From contig OU862909.1 in the NCBI GenBank assembly GCA_917880885.1, positions 33,168,405 to 33,232,404 on the forward strand: 64,000 nucleotides of DNA, given 5' to 3'. The position numbers and the translations under genes were made by a program. Below are positions 23,298 to 33,531 of the stretch, piece by piece. The notes under the pieces are model-generated. The model was not told the origin of the DNA and made no database searches. It saw nothing but the letters and a program-made list of their open reading frames with translations. The stretch is from Limnephilus marmoratus. Taxonomy: Eukaryota > Arthropoda > Insecta > Trichoptera > Limnephilidae. Each line of letters opens with the position of its first letter. Within the stretch, counting starts at the first letter, position 1.

Positions 23298-23333
23298 TTC
23301 CACAGGGCGTCTTGTGTGGAGCTATTGTAAATG
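23298..23333 (+). mobile_element. LINE-A/SL 3' terminal fragment
   Basis: TTCCACAGGGCGTCTTGTGT then GGAGCTATTGTAA is the very end of the shared tail. Only ~35 bp. Confidence 0.45.
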
Positions 23334-23689
23334 AAAACAAAACAATCACCGAGTAACACTGATCTTAAAACAAATTTTGATATCTGCATAAATGTGTGAC
23401 ATGACGGATATGCCCGACGTGCGACGGTTGAATATGAAAGTATGAAATTTACAGGAAATACTCTTTCTTGGATTTGTTTTTCTTCCACAATATTTATTTC
23501 TTTAGTGGGTATCCAAAAATGGATTCTTTGATGCTGTGTACCTAGATTTCCATAATACAAAAAAACTACGATATTGGCTTTTTAAATATTTAATTTTATT
23601 TTATTACAAACTCTGGTCGTTTAGATTCATGTAGACCTATGTTTAAAAATCTGAAAATTCTGACAGTCACAGACATATATATAATGGGG

Positions 23690-24175
23690 TTATGCATGTT
23701 AGTGCGATCATCTACAGACAAGCTCCCACTAAAAAAACTCAACACATAAATACGCTACAAGGCTCACAGAAAACCTATTAATGCCAAAAGCAAACAAAAC
23801 AATATTCCAAAAAGGACCATACTACATGGCCATTAAAGTATATAACAAGCTTCCACATAACATTAAACAAATACAAGATACACACAAATTCCAATCGTCA
23901 CTAAACACTTTCCTTGTTAATAAATGTCACTACACGTTGAGTGAATACCTCACGTAAATGAAACGCCTATTTTTATTGGTATATATATTTGTATTTTTTT
24001 CATTGGTATATTGTTATTTTATCTGTATTAACATTGTAATTATAATAAAACAAATAATATTATATAAACATTGTAATTAAATAAATGTGGTTATCTGGAA
24101 GAAATGGGGTCTACCCATAAGCTACACCTTTTGTAATTTTTATTTTACAATAAATATTTTTTGATTTGATTTGGT
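23690..24175 (+). mobile_element. LINE-D 3' end
   Basis: Truncated LINE with ~75 terminal codons, ~200 bp AT-rich 3' UTR containing TGGGGTCTACCCATAAGC, an AATAAA signal near 24150 and a TTTGATTTGATTTGG-type end. Confidence 0.6.
23736..23957 (+). pseudogene. LINE-D RT C-terminal fragment
   Basis: The frame encodes NKTIFQKGPYYMAIKVYNKL followed by PHNIKQIQDTHKFQSSLNTF and ends at TAA 23955-23957. The G..Y.A...YN.LP...K.......FK..L..FL pattern is the C-terminal end of Jockey/CR1-type LINE proteins. No start codon and no catalytic part. Confidence 0.6.
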
Positions 24176-24243
24176 TTGTTTTAATTTCCTTAGAAAATGA
24201 TTTAGGAAAACTCCTTTTGGGAAATTTCTCTTTTATATTTATA

Positions 24244-24430
24244 TCTTATACATAAAACAAAGTCGGGTTAGTTACACCATTTATAACTCGAGAACGACTG
24301 GACCGCTTTTTATGATCTTTGATTTGTTGGATTTGTCTCCGCCCCAAATAGCATAATAGCTATTAAAACATCGGAAAAATTCACGTAAAAAATAATACAT
24401 AATAAATATATATATAAGTATAATATTGAG
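24244..24430 (+). mobile_element. Helitron 5' end
   Basis: TCTTATACATAAAACAAAGT at 24244 followed by TTATAACTCGAGAACGACTG and GACCG is a typical insect Helitron 5' terminus (TC start, 'AACTCnnGAACGnCTGnACCG'). A matching CTAG end was not identified, so the length is unknown. Confidence 0.55.
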
Positions 24431-24873
24431 TACCTAGTGAGTGAATTCCAAAAATTCAAAAACATCAAATGTCAATGCGCTGATTGTTTTGCTTTTGTTC
24501 TTATATATAATAATGCCCCTCTTTCTTGCACACTAAATGTCAACAGCCGAAAATGGGACAAAGGTGTACGTATGTCTGCACCCCTTCAAAAGAAAAATAC
24601 AATAATTATAATAAATCTTCTCCACGCGTATAAAGAAAATGAAACGCTATTCCCGTAAGTAAGTGGAAAATTATAAATCCATACACAACGCCATCTCTGA
24701 TACTGACAAAAACAAAACACGGATAGTTGCGCATCGATAATTCCTTCATTGTGTAATTTTTAACTTAGTAAAAGAATTGAATTTAATTCAGCTGATACTG
24801 TTAATTTTGAGGTGGTACGAAGTTCTCCAGGTCAGCTATTATATTGTAATATTAATAACCAAATTTTATTAAT
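24431..24873. other. Non-coding stretch
   Basis: Nothing recognised; possibly the interior of the Helitron that starts at 24244. Confidence 0.35.
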
Positions 24874-25136
24874 TAACCAACATCTCTGCCATATGTCACC
24901 CCAAGTGGTTCGCTACATTTGGTGGCTTAGCAGGGGTGCCCGAGTTCTCCGAGGATGACTTGGACACACTGAACTCCAGATTCCTACCCACCCCTCATTC
25001 CCTTTTCCATCCCAGAACTTCCTGTCCTATCACCATCCCCAAACAAGGCACTGAGGGTAATTATTTTCCTCAGGGCCACCTTTTTTTTACATTAGCACCA
25101 CCATCCAGGTGGAGCTAATGTAAATTTTTTTTTTTT
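24874..25136 (+). mobile_element. SL element copy d with duplicated inverted terminus
   Basis: Starts in ATTAACCAACATCTCTGCC, carries GTCACCCCAAGTGGTTCGC, lacks most of the middle and ends with ACTGAGGGTAATTATTTTCC. Its last bases occur as an inverted pair: TTTACATTAGCACCACC (25086-25102) and the complement of the same end at 25108-25124, a hairpin not present in other copies. Confidence 0.7.
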
Positions 25137-25462
25137 AAATATATGTTTATATTAGTAACAGCTATTTCGCCTTTTTTTACGTCTTACATTTTATTTTAAA
25201 TTGTCTCGACCACCTTATTAGGATTATCACGACAGTCGTACGTTGAAGTTTGATGTTCATGTGAAAAATATTCACTTCCATTCTATCTCGAGTCCAGATT
25301 CCACACCATACTCCTCGGGATGGTTCTCGGTACACGGTTTCCAGACATGACGGTCCGTTTGATTTAATTTAATATTTATTTATTTTGATTTACAAATAAT
25401 TTTGTTCCAACCGCTGGAACTTGAGAAATTTTGATATTCTCATTTGGGGGATGTTGTGAGAT
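25137..25462. other. Non-coding stretch
   Basis: No feature recognised. Confidence 0.4.
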
Positions 25463-25813
25463 TTAAGGAAGTGTGAGTGAGGGAAGGGGGGGGGGGGATA
25501 TTCGGATATGGTCACTGCACATTTCAAAAGAATCACATAACACTTTCGATTGTGCAAATCTGGACAAATTGGCAATTGCCGTGTAGATACTAATTAAAAT
25601 CAGCCAAGAGATGATGGTCACTGCAACGCTCTCCGAAACGTTGGCTAAATAAGAAGGAAGCACAACACGGCATAACAAACCAAAAATAATCACGATAACG
25701 GCTATAGTAATTTCAAGTGGATGCAATCCCGAAAGATGATGGGTTTCGAAGATTTCTACCTCGGACCACGGAAGACATCGATGTTTTAATTCGGACATCA
25801 GAGTATCGACCAA
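25463..25813 (-). CDS. Hypothetical small membrane protein ORF
   Basis: I do not recognise this ORF. Reading downwards from 25813 it encodes ~95 plausible residues with two hydrophobic segments (ITIAVIVIIFGLLC and VTIISWLILISIYTAI) separated by a short polar stretch, then a Cys-containing tail, before running into a poly-G tract that gives a Pro run. The proposed first codon is TTG and the frame continues upstream, so it may be an exon, a fragment of a mobile element protein or chance. No neighbour suggests a role. Confidence 0.25.
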   Translation of the reverse strand: MVDTLMSELKHRCLPWSEVEIFETHHLSGLHPLEITIAVIVIIFGLLCRVVLPSYLANVSESVAVTIISWLILISIYTAIANLSRFAQSKVLCDSFEMCSDHIRISPPPLPSLTLP

Positions 25814-26552
25814 ATTTTCGCATTTAATTATTTTTAAACAATTTTCAAATCGTTAAAAAGACTACATAAAACCATGGGATTAAGCCGTAAGCTGCTTACG
25901 GATGCAATTAACCATGGTCATGTAACACGAACTGTATAGATTACCGTCACAGATTTCTATGAAAGTCGTGAGTTTTGATTTCACACAAAAACGGATATTT
26001 TAATCAATTAAGGCAAGAATACAATTAAAAGAGAATTTTATTTACAGTTTCTTTAAAATTAATCGAATTCAATGATTCCAACTCTTTAGCTAACCAGTGG
26101 TCACTCGAATATTGAAGTAATATTATAAATATAGGTTGAAATAGAAGAAGCACAAACTTAACTACAAATCAAAAACATTCACACCGTATTCACCAACAAC
26201 AGAATTCTTTAAACGATTGGACTTTCCAAGTATAAAAAAAATGTATGCCAAAAATATTGTGGTTCGTCAATGCAAAAAAGAAAAAATGGCAAACACCTAA
26301 CATAATCATGAAATCCTATACTCCTGTACTGAATACTTAGTGTAAATTTACCTTCTTTGTCCAATATACCTTTGGACAAAGAAGCTAGGAATTTTTGGCA
26401 GTAAAGTTTTACAAAAAAATCCCATCTAGTGTCAAACAAATTAAATAAAAAATAACTACGATACTAAATAAATAAATTTTGGCGTAAGAGAAACTAAAAA
26501 TGTATGTATACTTAGTGTGCCTTACTTACATAGCTACGAATATAATAGGTAA
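25814..26552. other. Non-coding stretch
   Basis: AT-rich. A small hairpin CCGTAAGC-T-GCTTACGG lies at about 25889-25905, flanked by CCATGG on both sides. No gene seen. Confidence 0.4.
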
Positions 26553-26715
26553 TGGGGCATACATTAATTACGTGAGCAGTTTTTCTTTCAATCTACACCC
26601 CTCCCCCCCTTTGGTGAGATAAATTTGGGCCAATTCGTATATTCTTTTTAAGTAACGTGGGATATTGCTGGACCCCCCCTCCCCTTTTGAGCTCACGTAA
26701 TTAATGTATGCCCCC
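26553..26715. mobile_element. MITE-H copy 1, Harbinger-like
   Basis: TAA flanks both ends (26550-26552, 26716-26718). The termini are inverted repeats GGGGCATACATTAATTACGT / complement, extended by GAGC. The interior has C-rich runs. The TACGTGA word near the end is shared with MITE-G. Non-coding. Confidence 0.75.
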
Positions 26716-26718
26716 TAA

Positions 26719-27713
26719 TAGGCATAAAAATCGCTTTGCAAAAGGATTCCAGAAGTTACGATTTTAAACGCAAAACTTTTTTTTTTTTTCATTGTGAATA
26801 ATTTAATAAAAAAGAAAAGAAGCTAATATAAATCAATGGAATAAAAATCACAGATAATTTTATTAAATAAATTAATTTTAAGTAATTATCAATATTATTT
26901 TAATTCTAATCAATGTAAATAGTAGGAAAATCTTCAAATTAACCATATTTTTTTGGATTTATAATATAAACCGATATAATCGATAATATAATCGAGTAAA
27001 GATGAATCTAAAATAGTGATTTAGCATTTTGCTTCGCCTTATGGAATTGTCAGAAAAAGAACTCACTAATATGATAAAAACATCGTCATAGAAGTTACCG
27101 AAAAAACCAAACCCAAACCACAAAATTTAACCTAAGAAATCGTTGAAAACCTTCTATCCAAAACATACTTCTCCTCAGCACAGAATCTGCTAGAGAGGAG
27201 GACAAAGAAAATGTTATGACCCCTACTAATAAACGTGTTTCATGTTGTATTGAATTAAGGTAAGACCCATCTATTATATATTAAAGGTGAAAAAGTAAAA
27301 AATGTAAACCCAGGAACAGGCAGTAATGGCATCATGAAATTTGCACAGATCTGTCCGGAATTTCTAGCTCGAAAAGTAAATTCCAAGTATTTCTACGGTT
27401 AAAAAAATAAGACATGACGCCGACGCTCGAATTTTATTCTTTTCATAGTTTAAGTATCCTGTGTAAAATAAAATGAATTAGAACGTTGAGATGAATTAGT
27501 GTTCGCTATGGTGATTGTGGCTTTGTTAGCCGTTTTGCACAATGGTGTTTAATCAGTACCTATCGTGTCTCTGCTCTATGTGATGGGACCACTCGGGACT
27601 CAATACGTTATTTCGTTAACTGATTACTGTCCGATATCTTGTATGTTATGTATTGTAACATGAAAATATTAGTTATTTTTCGTATTTAACGGAATTTCAA
27701 TAGTATTTTTGAT
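26719..27713. other. Non-coding stretch
   Basis: AT-rich with no gene. It contains a LINE-type 3' hairpin at 27171-27200. Confidence 0.4.
27171..27200 (+). other. LINE 3'-terminal hairpin
   Basis: CTCCTC pairs with GAGGAG around a loop with AGCACAGAATCTGCTAGA; third member of the hairpin series. Confidence 0.35.
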
Positions 27714-28436
27714 ATTAAGAGGGCATTACCAGAGAAAACCGGAAATACGTCATTTTCAAAAAAGTTTTTAGACGTATTGACTCTTTTTCACAAAAAATTA
27801 TAAATGGATTTCGAAAGATTGTTCTTTTATCTAGTGAAGTTATGTAATAAATTTTGAGATTTTTTTTTAATTTTTAGTATAATAAGGTTATTCCATAGGT
27901 CGTTGGCAGATTTGTTTAATTTTCAAAAAAGTTTTTGTATTATACCACACCCATTTCAAATAATAAAATCATGCAGTAAAATAAATCAATACATTATCTA
28001 GCAAACGTATGTTTTAGAATTTTAATTTTAGTTTCAATAAAATCATTAAAAAATATGTACGTACATGTGTTTCTTGGCGAAAATTGGTCCGTTTGTGTAT
28101 TTATTTGCGCACTTACAAACTAATATATTTCAGATTTTTTTAACATTCTTATTAAATTTAAACATTATTGAAAAATGATAAATACTTAAAATCAAAAAAT
28201 AACTACAAAAAGTACATTATTTTAATAGTTTTATCATCACGCCTTTCAGCATTTTTGGATGAAGGTATAAATTAAAGCTAATTTGAATTGAAATAAATTC
28301 TATATTGAGTTATAATTTAAAAAAAGCTGGTACGGAGAATAATTAATCTTTCTCATTGTAACCGCCCTGCACGATCGTAAGAATAACTTTCGACGAAATG
28401 TGGATTTTCGTCCGCTGGCTGGTTAAACGCTCTTAA
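27714..28436 (-). repeat. R3 repeat copy 2, TTAA-bounded
   Basis: Inverted relative to copies 1 and 3. Both ends are TTAA (27714-27717 and 28433-28436) followed inward by similar sequence: GAGGGCATTACCAG on the left and, complemented, GAGCGTTTAACCAG on the right. This suggests a nonautonomous DNA transposon with TTAA target sites and imperfect terminal inverted repeats. No coding capacity. Confidence 0.6.
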
Positions 28437-28516
28437 GTTACAGTAAAAGTCCCAAAACGAGTTGATATTAGGTTTTACTGTATTGTTCGGGACCTTCACA
28501 ATGGAGTGCCGGTACC

Positions 28517-29411
28517 CAGGGCCGGATTAACCGTGTCGGGGCCCCTATGCAATGCACGTCTCGAGGCCCCTTTACCAATGTGGGGGGGGGGGGGGGGGGT
28601 GGAAGGGGTCTCCTTATTGCCTTGATCAAATCCCTTAACAAGGCTTTAAGGGGGGGGGGGGGGGGTAAGGTTTTAAAACTTTATTTTTATTTTTTTCTGA
28701 ATGTAAAACACGTCAGTGTATTGAGTATTGAGTCAAAATTTCAAGTAAATCAGAGCAAAACTAACAAAGGTACAGCGTTTCAAGCGACCGGCCCTCATTC
28801 GTCAAAATCTTGACTTGACTTGAACGATGCTTTTGAAATTTTGTACACTATTTCTACACATAAATCAACAATCATAAGTCAGAGGGAGTTTTTTTTTACC
28901 ATTTTATGTGAAACCATTTGAAACATTGTATGTTGAGTTATCCTTCAGCAAAACTTTGAATGCGTTTTTCTCGAAACGTTTTTTAACACGTTTTTCAACC
29001 TGGTTGACAACATATTAAAAAAAAAAAACTATTCTTTCGATTTGCATGCACCAAGAACTAGGTAATGTTGCAACAAATAGAAGGAAAGAAAAGTAAAATA
29101 CAACTATGTTTATGTATTTGTTTTAATTACAGACTTTTTGTTTATTACTTGTGCATGATGTGAACATTAGTTATTTATTGGATTACAACCTAATTATTAA
29201 TATTTGTTGTTTTCTTTATTGCGTGTACCTAATGTTATTAACCTGTAAATGTTCCTAATAAAAAAATTAAAACATCTTGAAAGCTGACTTTTTCCGAAAC
29301 TTCGTTGTTCACTAATTGAAGCAAGTCATTTTTTCTCGGCACGCGGGGCCCCCAGCCGATGCGGGGCCCCTAGGCAGTTGCCTACTCTGCCTTAGGGATA
29401 ATCCGGTACTG
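28517..29411. mobile_element. hAT-2, nonautonomous hAT element with exact TSD
   Basis: Ends CAGGGCCGGATTA and, complemented, CAGTACCGGATTA are flanked by a perfect 8-bp duplication CCGGTACC (28509-28516 and 29412-29419). Both subterminal regions carry GGGGCCCCTA(T/G)GCA. Two G runs (about 28580-28598 and 28651-28665) interrupt the left half. It splits a LINE fragment whose coding resumes at 29412. Confidence 0.9.
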
Positions 29412-29550
29412 CCGGTACCTGATTTAATATATGGCAGTGAGGCATGGAACTGGCAGAGCAAGGATGAAAGTAGACTGAATGTTGTAGACGTGATTTCCTT
29501 AAGGCGTATGTGTGACAAAACTTTAGCCTTTCGTATACGCAGCCTAATTC
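29412..29550 (+). pseudogene. LINE-E RT C-terminal fragment
   Basis: The frame reads LIYGSEAWNWQSKDESRLNV then VDVISLRRMCDKT, matching the LLYGSETW....ESRL...EM.FLRRM. C-terminal signature of RTE/CR1-type LINE proteins. The segment is only ~45 codons and is cut off on the left by hAT-2. Confidence 0.6.
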
Positions 29551-29559
29551 AGCCTGACG

Positions 29560-29692
29560 GCCGGCATAGTTCAGCGGTTAGGCTATTTACTAGCATTCCG
29601 AAGGTCGCGGGATAGAATCCCGGCGTGGCAAATAAATTTTATTTGATTAATTGGTGTTATTCTCTTGACTCTTGTGCGGTATTCATGTAAAA
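29560..29692 (+). mobile_element. SINE-T, internally deleted copy with tRNA-like head
   Basis: Head 29560-29630 has a tRNA-like 5' half (GCATAGTTCAGCGGTTAGGC, A-box) and B-box region (GCGGGATAGAATCCCGGCG). It continues AAATAAATTTTATTTGATTA as in the copy at 59745-60165, then jumps to the family 3' end CTTGTGCGGTAT...TGTAAAAAAA. Most of the body is deleted. Confidence 0.65.
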
Positions 29693-30189
29693 AAACTATT
29701 ATTATAAGGTAAGGTAACATTTCTAACATTTATATAGTGGGAGTTAAATGTCGAAAAAACTAGTAATTATTTCTATTAAACCATTTCGACCTTTTAAACA
29801 AACTATTTCACAATGTTAGGATTTATTGGAAAAATAATGAATTTTAGGATTTTTTGTATTTCTTGGGCACTGACTATGTAACTAATGTAATAACTACTCA
29901 GAGTTTGCTAACCATCTCATAGAGACAGGTCATAGCTTCAAAAAAGAAAAAAACTAAGTTTAAACATTGCAATGTAAATTCATATTTTAATTTGTGCGCG
30001 TTAGAAACTTTAGAAATTAACAAAAAAATTAAATCTAAAATTAATTTAGTTAATAAAATAATGGCACCATGTAAATCACCTCTGCTTAAGATATTTCCAT
30101 GTAATTTTGACTCCTCCCACCGTCCTCCCCCTCCAACGAATTCCCCCCTCCCACTACCCCCGCCTAATTAATTGTGTACTTGTATAGAA
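29693..30189. other. Non-coding stretch
   Basis: AT-rich; a weak LINE-tail-like sequence lies near 29900-29935 (CATCTCATAGAGACAGG). Nothing else. Confidence 0.35.
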
Positions 30190-30300
30190 TTTTTAAGTTA
30201 GTTTTAAGTTTGCTCGTTAATGATACGAACGTGTCGAAACCGGTTGCAAAAAAATTTAAAATTAAAGTGTACATCGATTAATAAAACTTTTCAAAACAAA
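30190..30300 (+). mobile_element. Possible Penelope-like tail with hammerhead-like core
   Basis: AATGATACGAACGTGTCGAA leads into GAAACCGGTT (30236-30245) and an AATAAA-containing A-rich segment. A stem-loop GATAC/GTGTC before GAAA and the GAAACCGGTT word parallel the locus at 61390-61421. Hammerhead motifs are known at Penelope-like element ends; here the core is degenerate. Confidence 0.3.
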
Positions 30301-30798
30301 AATGAATTTTAGGTTTTACAATATCCACCTAACGCATATGAGATATAAACATTTTGGTGGTAATATTAATAATAAATATAGGTACCTATTTATTTCAAGG
30401 AAACACACGTATTCGTATAGAATCATACTCAATAAAGAAAACTTACGGTTTGTGATGATTACATCGTCAGGGAAGGAATGATTAAGATAAGTTCTTACCT
30501 GGAAAAGAAAAAGAAATTCAAGTTAGTACATATCCCCTTATTGAGAATCGGTCGGTGTTTGTAATTTATTCATATTTTTACAAGTAGGTAAAAAAAATTG
30601 TTCTAATTATTTTTGTTGAAAATAATTTTTCATCTACAAGACATAAAAATAAATTGCTCGGTAATGAAAGCATTCACGGAAACAATATTTTTAAAATTAA
30701 ATTTACCCAACATATACCATACATAATATGACTAAAAATGTTAATATTTTTATTTTTATTTTAACTTTATGAGTAAAACCTCAAATTGTAATATTTCT
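30301..30798. other. Non-coding stretch
   Basis: AT-rich, nothing recognised. Confidence 0.4.
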
Positions 30799-30995
30799 TT
30801 AAATGAAGACACTGTGAACGAATCTCATTTGAAAATCTGGAAACAGAAAAATCAGAAAAAGATATTGGCATCTCTGGGACTTGAACCCGGAGAGCGAAAG
30901 GTCCTGGATTCAAGTCCCAGAGATGCCAATATCTTTTACTGATTTTTCTATTTCCAGATTTTCGATTGAGTTTCGCTTATAGTGTCTTCATTTAA
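30799..30995. mobile_element. tRNA-bearing foldback element copy 1
   Basis: Two ~88-bp arms are near-complementary around a ~15-bp centre. From outside inwards each arm reads TTAAATGAAGACACT, CTCAATCGAAAATCTGG-like sequence, CAGAAAAATCAG, AAGATATTGGCATCTCTGGG, i.e. the T-arm and acceptor 3' strand of a tRNA-like sequence (complement: TCAAGTCCCAGAGATGCCA). So the tRNA 3' half is present in both orientations. Same family as 42807-43058, where a complete tRNA-like copy is kept in the centre. Confidence 0.7.
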
Positions 30996-31163
30996 TTCAA
31001 AATGTTAATAGCGCGACAGGTACAAAAATATTAAAAAGATAATAGTTTTTAATAAATGCGACACTTCGTAGAATGGAGGCGTTTCCTTGTTTTTTAAGTA
31101 CAAACACGTGATTTTAATTATTTCCCCCACTTATAAAAAAAATAATCACCTGTACGAGACGTA

Positions 31164-31595
31164 CACCCGTATGCATAGTCGGTTCCTCGAGACCTCCTCC
31201 ACTCGACCTTAGTCGAGGTCACCTCAAGGAAATCTTAAAAACTTCCTTTAAATCAGTATGCTCAGTTACGGCTTCACCCTCCAGTGAGGAACCTCCAGTA
31301 AGTCGAGTTGCTGGCAAACTGTAGAGAATGTTTAATTAAATATTTAAATATTTGTAGAGAATATATTTATGGTTCACTTTTTTCAGCTATGGGCTGTCAT
31401 CAACAAGCTTCGAGGAGACCTCAAGGTAGATCGCGACGTACCTTGAGTTTGACAGTTCATTACTCGACTCGACTGAGGAATTTGCTCAAGTCGAGGATAG
31501 TTTTTTCAGTTCTGCATACCGAATTTATCCTTGAGGTTGAGTCGAGGTTGAGTCGAGTGGAGGAAATCTCGAGGGACCGACTATGCATACGGGTG
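31164..31595. mobile_element. MITE-M, TA-flanked with long inverted ends
   Basis: TA at 31162-31163 and 31596-31597. Termini of ~45 bp are inverted: left CACCCGTATGCATAGTCGGT, right complement identical over this stretch, followed by CCTCGAG and CCTCCACTCGAC. A TA duplication suggests Tc1/mariner. The interior has repeats of GTCGAGG. The right end abuts a LINE-F reading frame, so the MITE may have inserted in it. Confidence 0.75.
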
Positions 31596-31597
31596 TA

Positions 31598-31953
31598 AGC
31601 TTCTAAGGGATCGTCTTCATTGGCTTCGATGTCCTGAAAGAATAGAGTTCAAGATCTGCTTAATGACCTTCAAAGCATTGCAAGGAATGGCGCCAGCCTA
31701 TATATCGGAACTATGTGTCCGACAAAACTTAAGCGAGAGACAGCTTACTCTAAGGTCAGCAGATCTAGATATTACTATTCGTCTAATAGAACTTTCTAGG
31801 TCAAATCGAGCTGTTTACTATGATCGCTCTTTTCATGTAACGGGCCCTCTCATTTGGAATAAACTTCCCTCAACTCTTACTAATATCCAGAATTTGGCTG
31901 AATTTAAACGGGCTTTAAAAACAAAATTATTTAAAAAATCATACCATTCATGA
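31598..31953 (+). pseudogene. LINE-F RT C-terminal fragment
   Basis: Reads LLRDRLHWLRCPERIEFKIC, then MTFKALQGMAPAYISELC, LRSADLDI, and GPLIWNKLPSTLTNIQNLAE-FKRALKT before a stop near 31951. HWLPV..RI.FKI..L.FKAL.G.AP.YL..L is the hallmark of CR1/L2-type C termini. The start is lost (MITE junction); one stop-free segment remains. Confidence 0.7.
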
Positions 31954-32449
31954 ATCCTAACATCTTTTCAATATACGTAATTATAATAAGACATGTTCTC
32001 AAGCTTCCCGTAATTGTTTGGTTTCGGTTTCCTCATAATTGTATTTTTATTTTATGTTTCGTATCCGAATTTATGGCAGAATATCTCTTATTTCTAAACG
32101 CAAACTGCCTTTCCGTTAGTAAGTTATATTTTAGTTTTAAATTTCTTGTTTTGTCCTGTGTTACAATAGCACCACTATTGTCTATTATTATCATTGTCCC
32201 GTGTGTGCTATAACAGCACTATCTTTGTTAATTTTGTTCTTCTGTCATTGTTTTGTAAATACTGTATATTCTTTAGTTAATTTTGTTCTTCTGTCATTAT
32301 TTTGTAAATACTGTATATTCTTTTATTATTTTCTCAATATTATAAGGAGCACTGTAGGATTATTTTTAAATGTATTATAGTTAAGCGCACTTGAAGTGAA
32401 ATGTCACAAAACTGCGCTATATAAATATAATGTTATTATCATTATTATT
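31598..32449 (+). mobile_element. LINE-F, CR1/L2-like 3' part
   Basis: About 118 terminal codons, ~430 bp 3' UTR with a duplicated ~60-bp segment (TTTGTTAATTTTGTTCTTCT near 32225 and 32277), then AACTGCGCTATATAAATA and an ATT-repeat end. No poly-A; a short-repeat end after GCGCTATATAAAT is typical of CR1/L2-like LINEs. A second copy of this end sits in hAT-1. Confidence 0.65.
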
Positions 32450-33118
32450 AAGCTGCTTAAAGGTGTTCAAAAGTTGGTGAAATTCTCAATAATATCAAAA
32501 TTCTTATAAATAAATATGTTTTTTTTCTTGATTTAATATATTTTTTAAATTATCTAAATAAAGCATATTTACATTGGGTTTTTTGATGCCTGTCTCACTG
32601 GGATATATCTGTGTCGAGACAGGTGTATAGTAATACTGTATGGCCCGGTAAACAGCCAGTCCGTATCCTTGCTATGTACCTACAACATTCCTCGCTCCAA
32701 TTTTAGCGAGCTTAATCTACCGCCCAAGCGCTAACAGTGATATGCCAAACTTGACGCTATGAATCACCTTAATGCAGTAAAGATGGACTGTTAAATTTAT
32801 TAATTTATTTAAAATATCTATACCTTCTCGTAAATCCAGTTAACCTTCATTATACTTTTTGCACCCGTATTCTCGAATTGTAAAAACTTCCTACTTCTTC
32901 TGGCACTAATCTTAAATGTATGTTAATAAGTCACCAGTTTTAGGTTAGAATCTATATGTCTTAGTCATAAGTCACTAGCTATAAGTCTTAGAGCTAAGTC
33001 ACTAGTTATAATTGTAAATCTTAGTTGTAAGCCAGTAATATAAGTAGCTATAAGTCTAAGATGTAAGTAAGTCACTTGTTGTAATTGTAAATCTTAGTCA
33101 TAAGCCAGTAATATTAAT
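32450..33118. other. Non-coding with short repeats
   Basis: Contains a hairpin CCTGTCTC...GAGACAGG (32589-32623) like the LINE 3' hairpins, and from 32930 to 33117 a degenerate direct repeat of ~74 bp built from CTTAGTCATAAG, GTCACTAGTTATAA and GTAAATCTTAGT words (clearest pair 32999-33047 and 33071-33116). Confidence 0.45.
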
Positions 33119-33470
33119 AGGGATTTAACACTAACAATGTTTCTCTCGCAAAAATAAAGTTGGTTGTTTTCAGGTGGAAAAAATATAATAAGCAGTAATT
33201 GTTGAATGAAACACTAGCATATATTGAATCATTTGGCGGGTAAGAGATAAGCCGCCATAGCTCAGTGGTCAGAGCATTCGACCGGCAATCGAGAGGACAC
33301 GGGTTCAAGTCCCGTTGGCGTCATGTATCTTTTCTCGGAAGATTTTTCAATGTGGATGAGTGTTTCAGGCTGATCATTATTGCTTATAATAATTGTTACA
33401 CTTTGTGCCATGCATAAAAAATCTTGTCATAAAAACATTAGTTTTACAATTAAAAATAATAATTAATATT
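33119..33470 (+). repeat. Duplicated tRNA-carrying unit, copy 1
   Basis: 352 bp that reappear, as far as I can see without any difference, at 33532-33883 (offset 413). The unit holds a tRNA-like cloverleaf at 33251-33323. A 61-bp spacer separates the copies, so this is either a partial 413-bp tandem duplication or a recent double insertion. Confidence 0.85.
33251..33323 (+). tRNA. tRNA-like gene or pseudogene, apparent anticodon GGC
   Basis: A near-complete cloverleaf: acceptor GCCGCCA/TGGCGTC (6 of 7 pairs), D stem GCTC/GAGC, anticodon stem TTCGA/TCGAG, T stem ACGGG/CCCGT with loop TTCAAGT, discriminator A, and a TTTT Pol III stop at about 33330. Oddities: position 33 is C instead of the universal U, and GGC would be an unusual eukaryotic Ala anticodon. 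More likely a tRNA-derived repeat or pseudogene than an active tRNA. Confidence 0.4.
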
Positions 33471-33531
33471 TGACAAGTTTAAGTATTTCCCCAATAAATG
33501 AAGACATAATTTGTCTCGACGCCACCTAGCG

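Noticed and set aside
24437..24658. 73-codon ORF
   Set aside because: No motif, AT-rich composition, probably Helitron interior.
28547..28813. 88-codon Gly-rich ORF
   Set aside because: Produced by the G runs inside hAT-2.
31308..31598. 96-codon Arg/Leu-rich ORF
   Set aside because: Lies entirely in the inverted-repeat MITE at 31164-31595; no domain.
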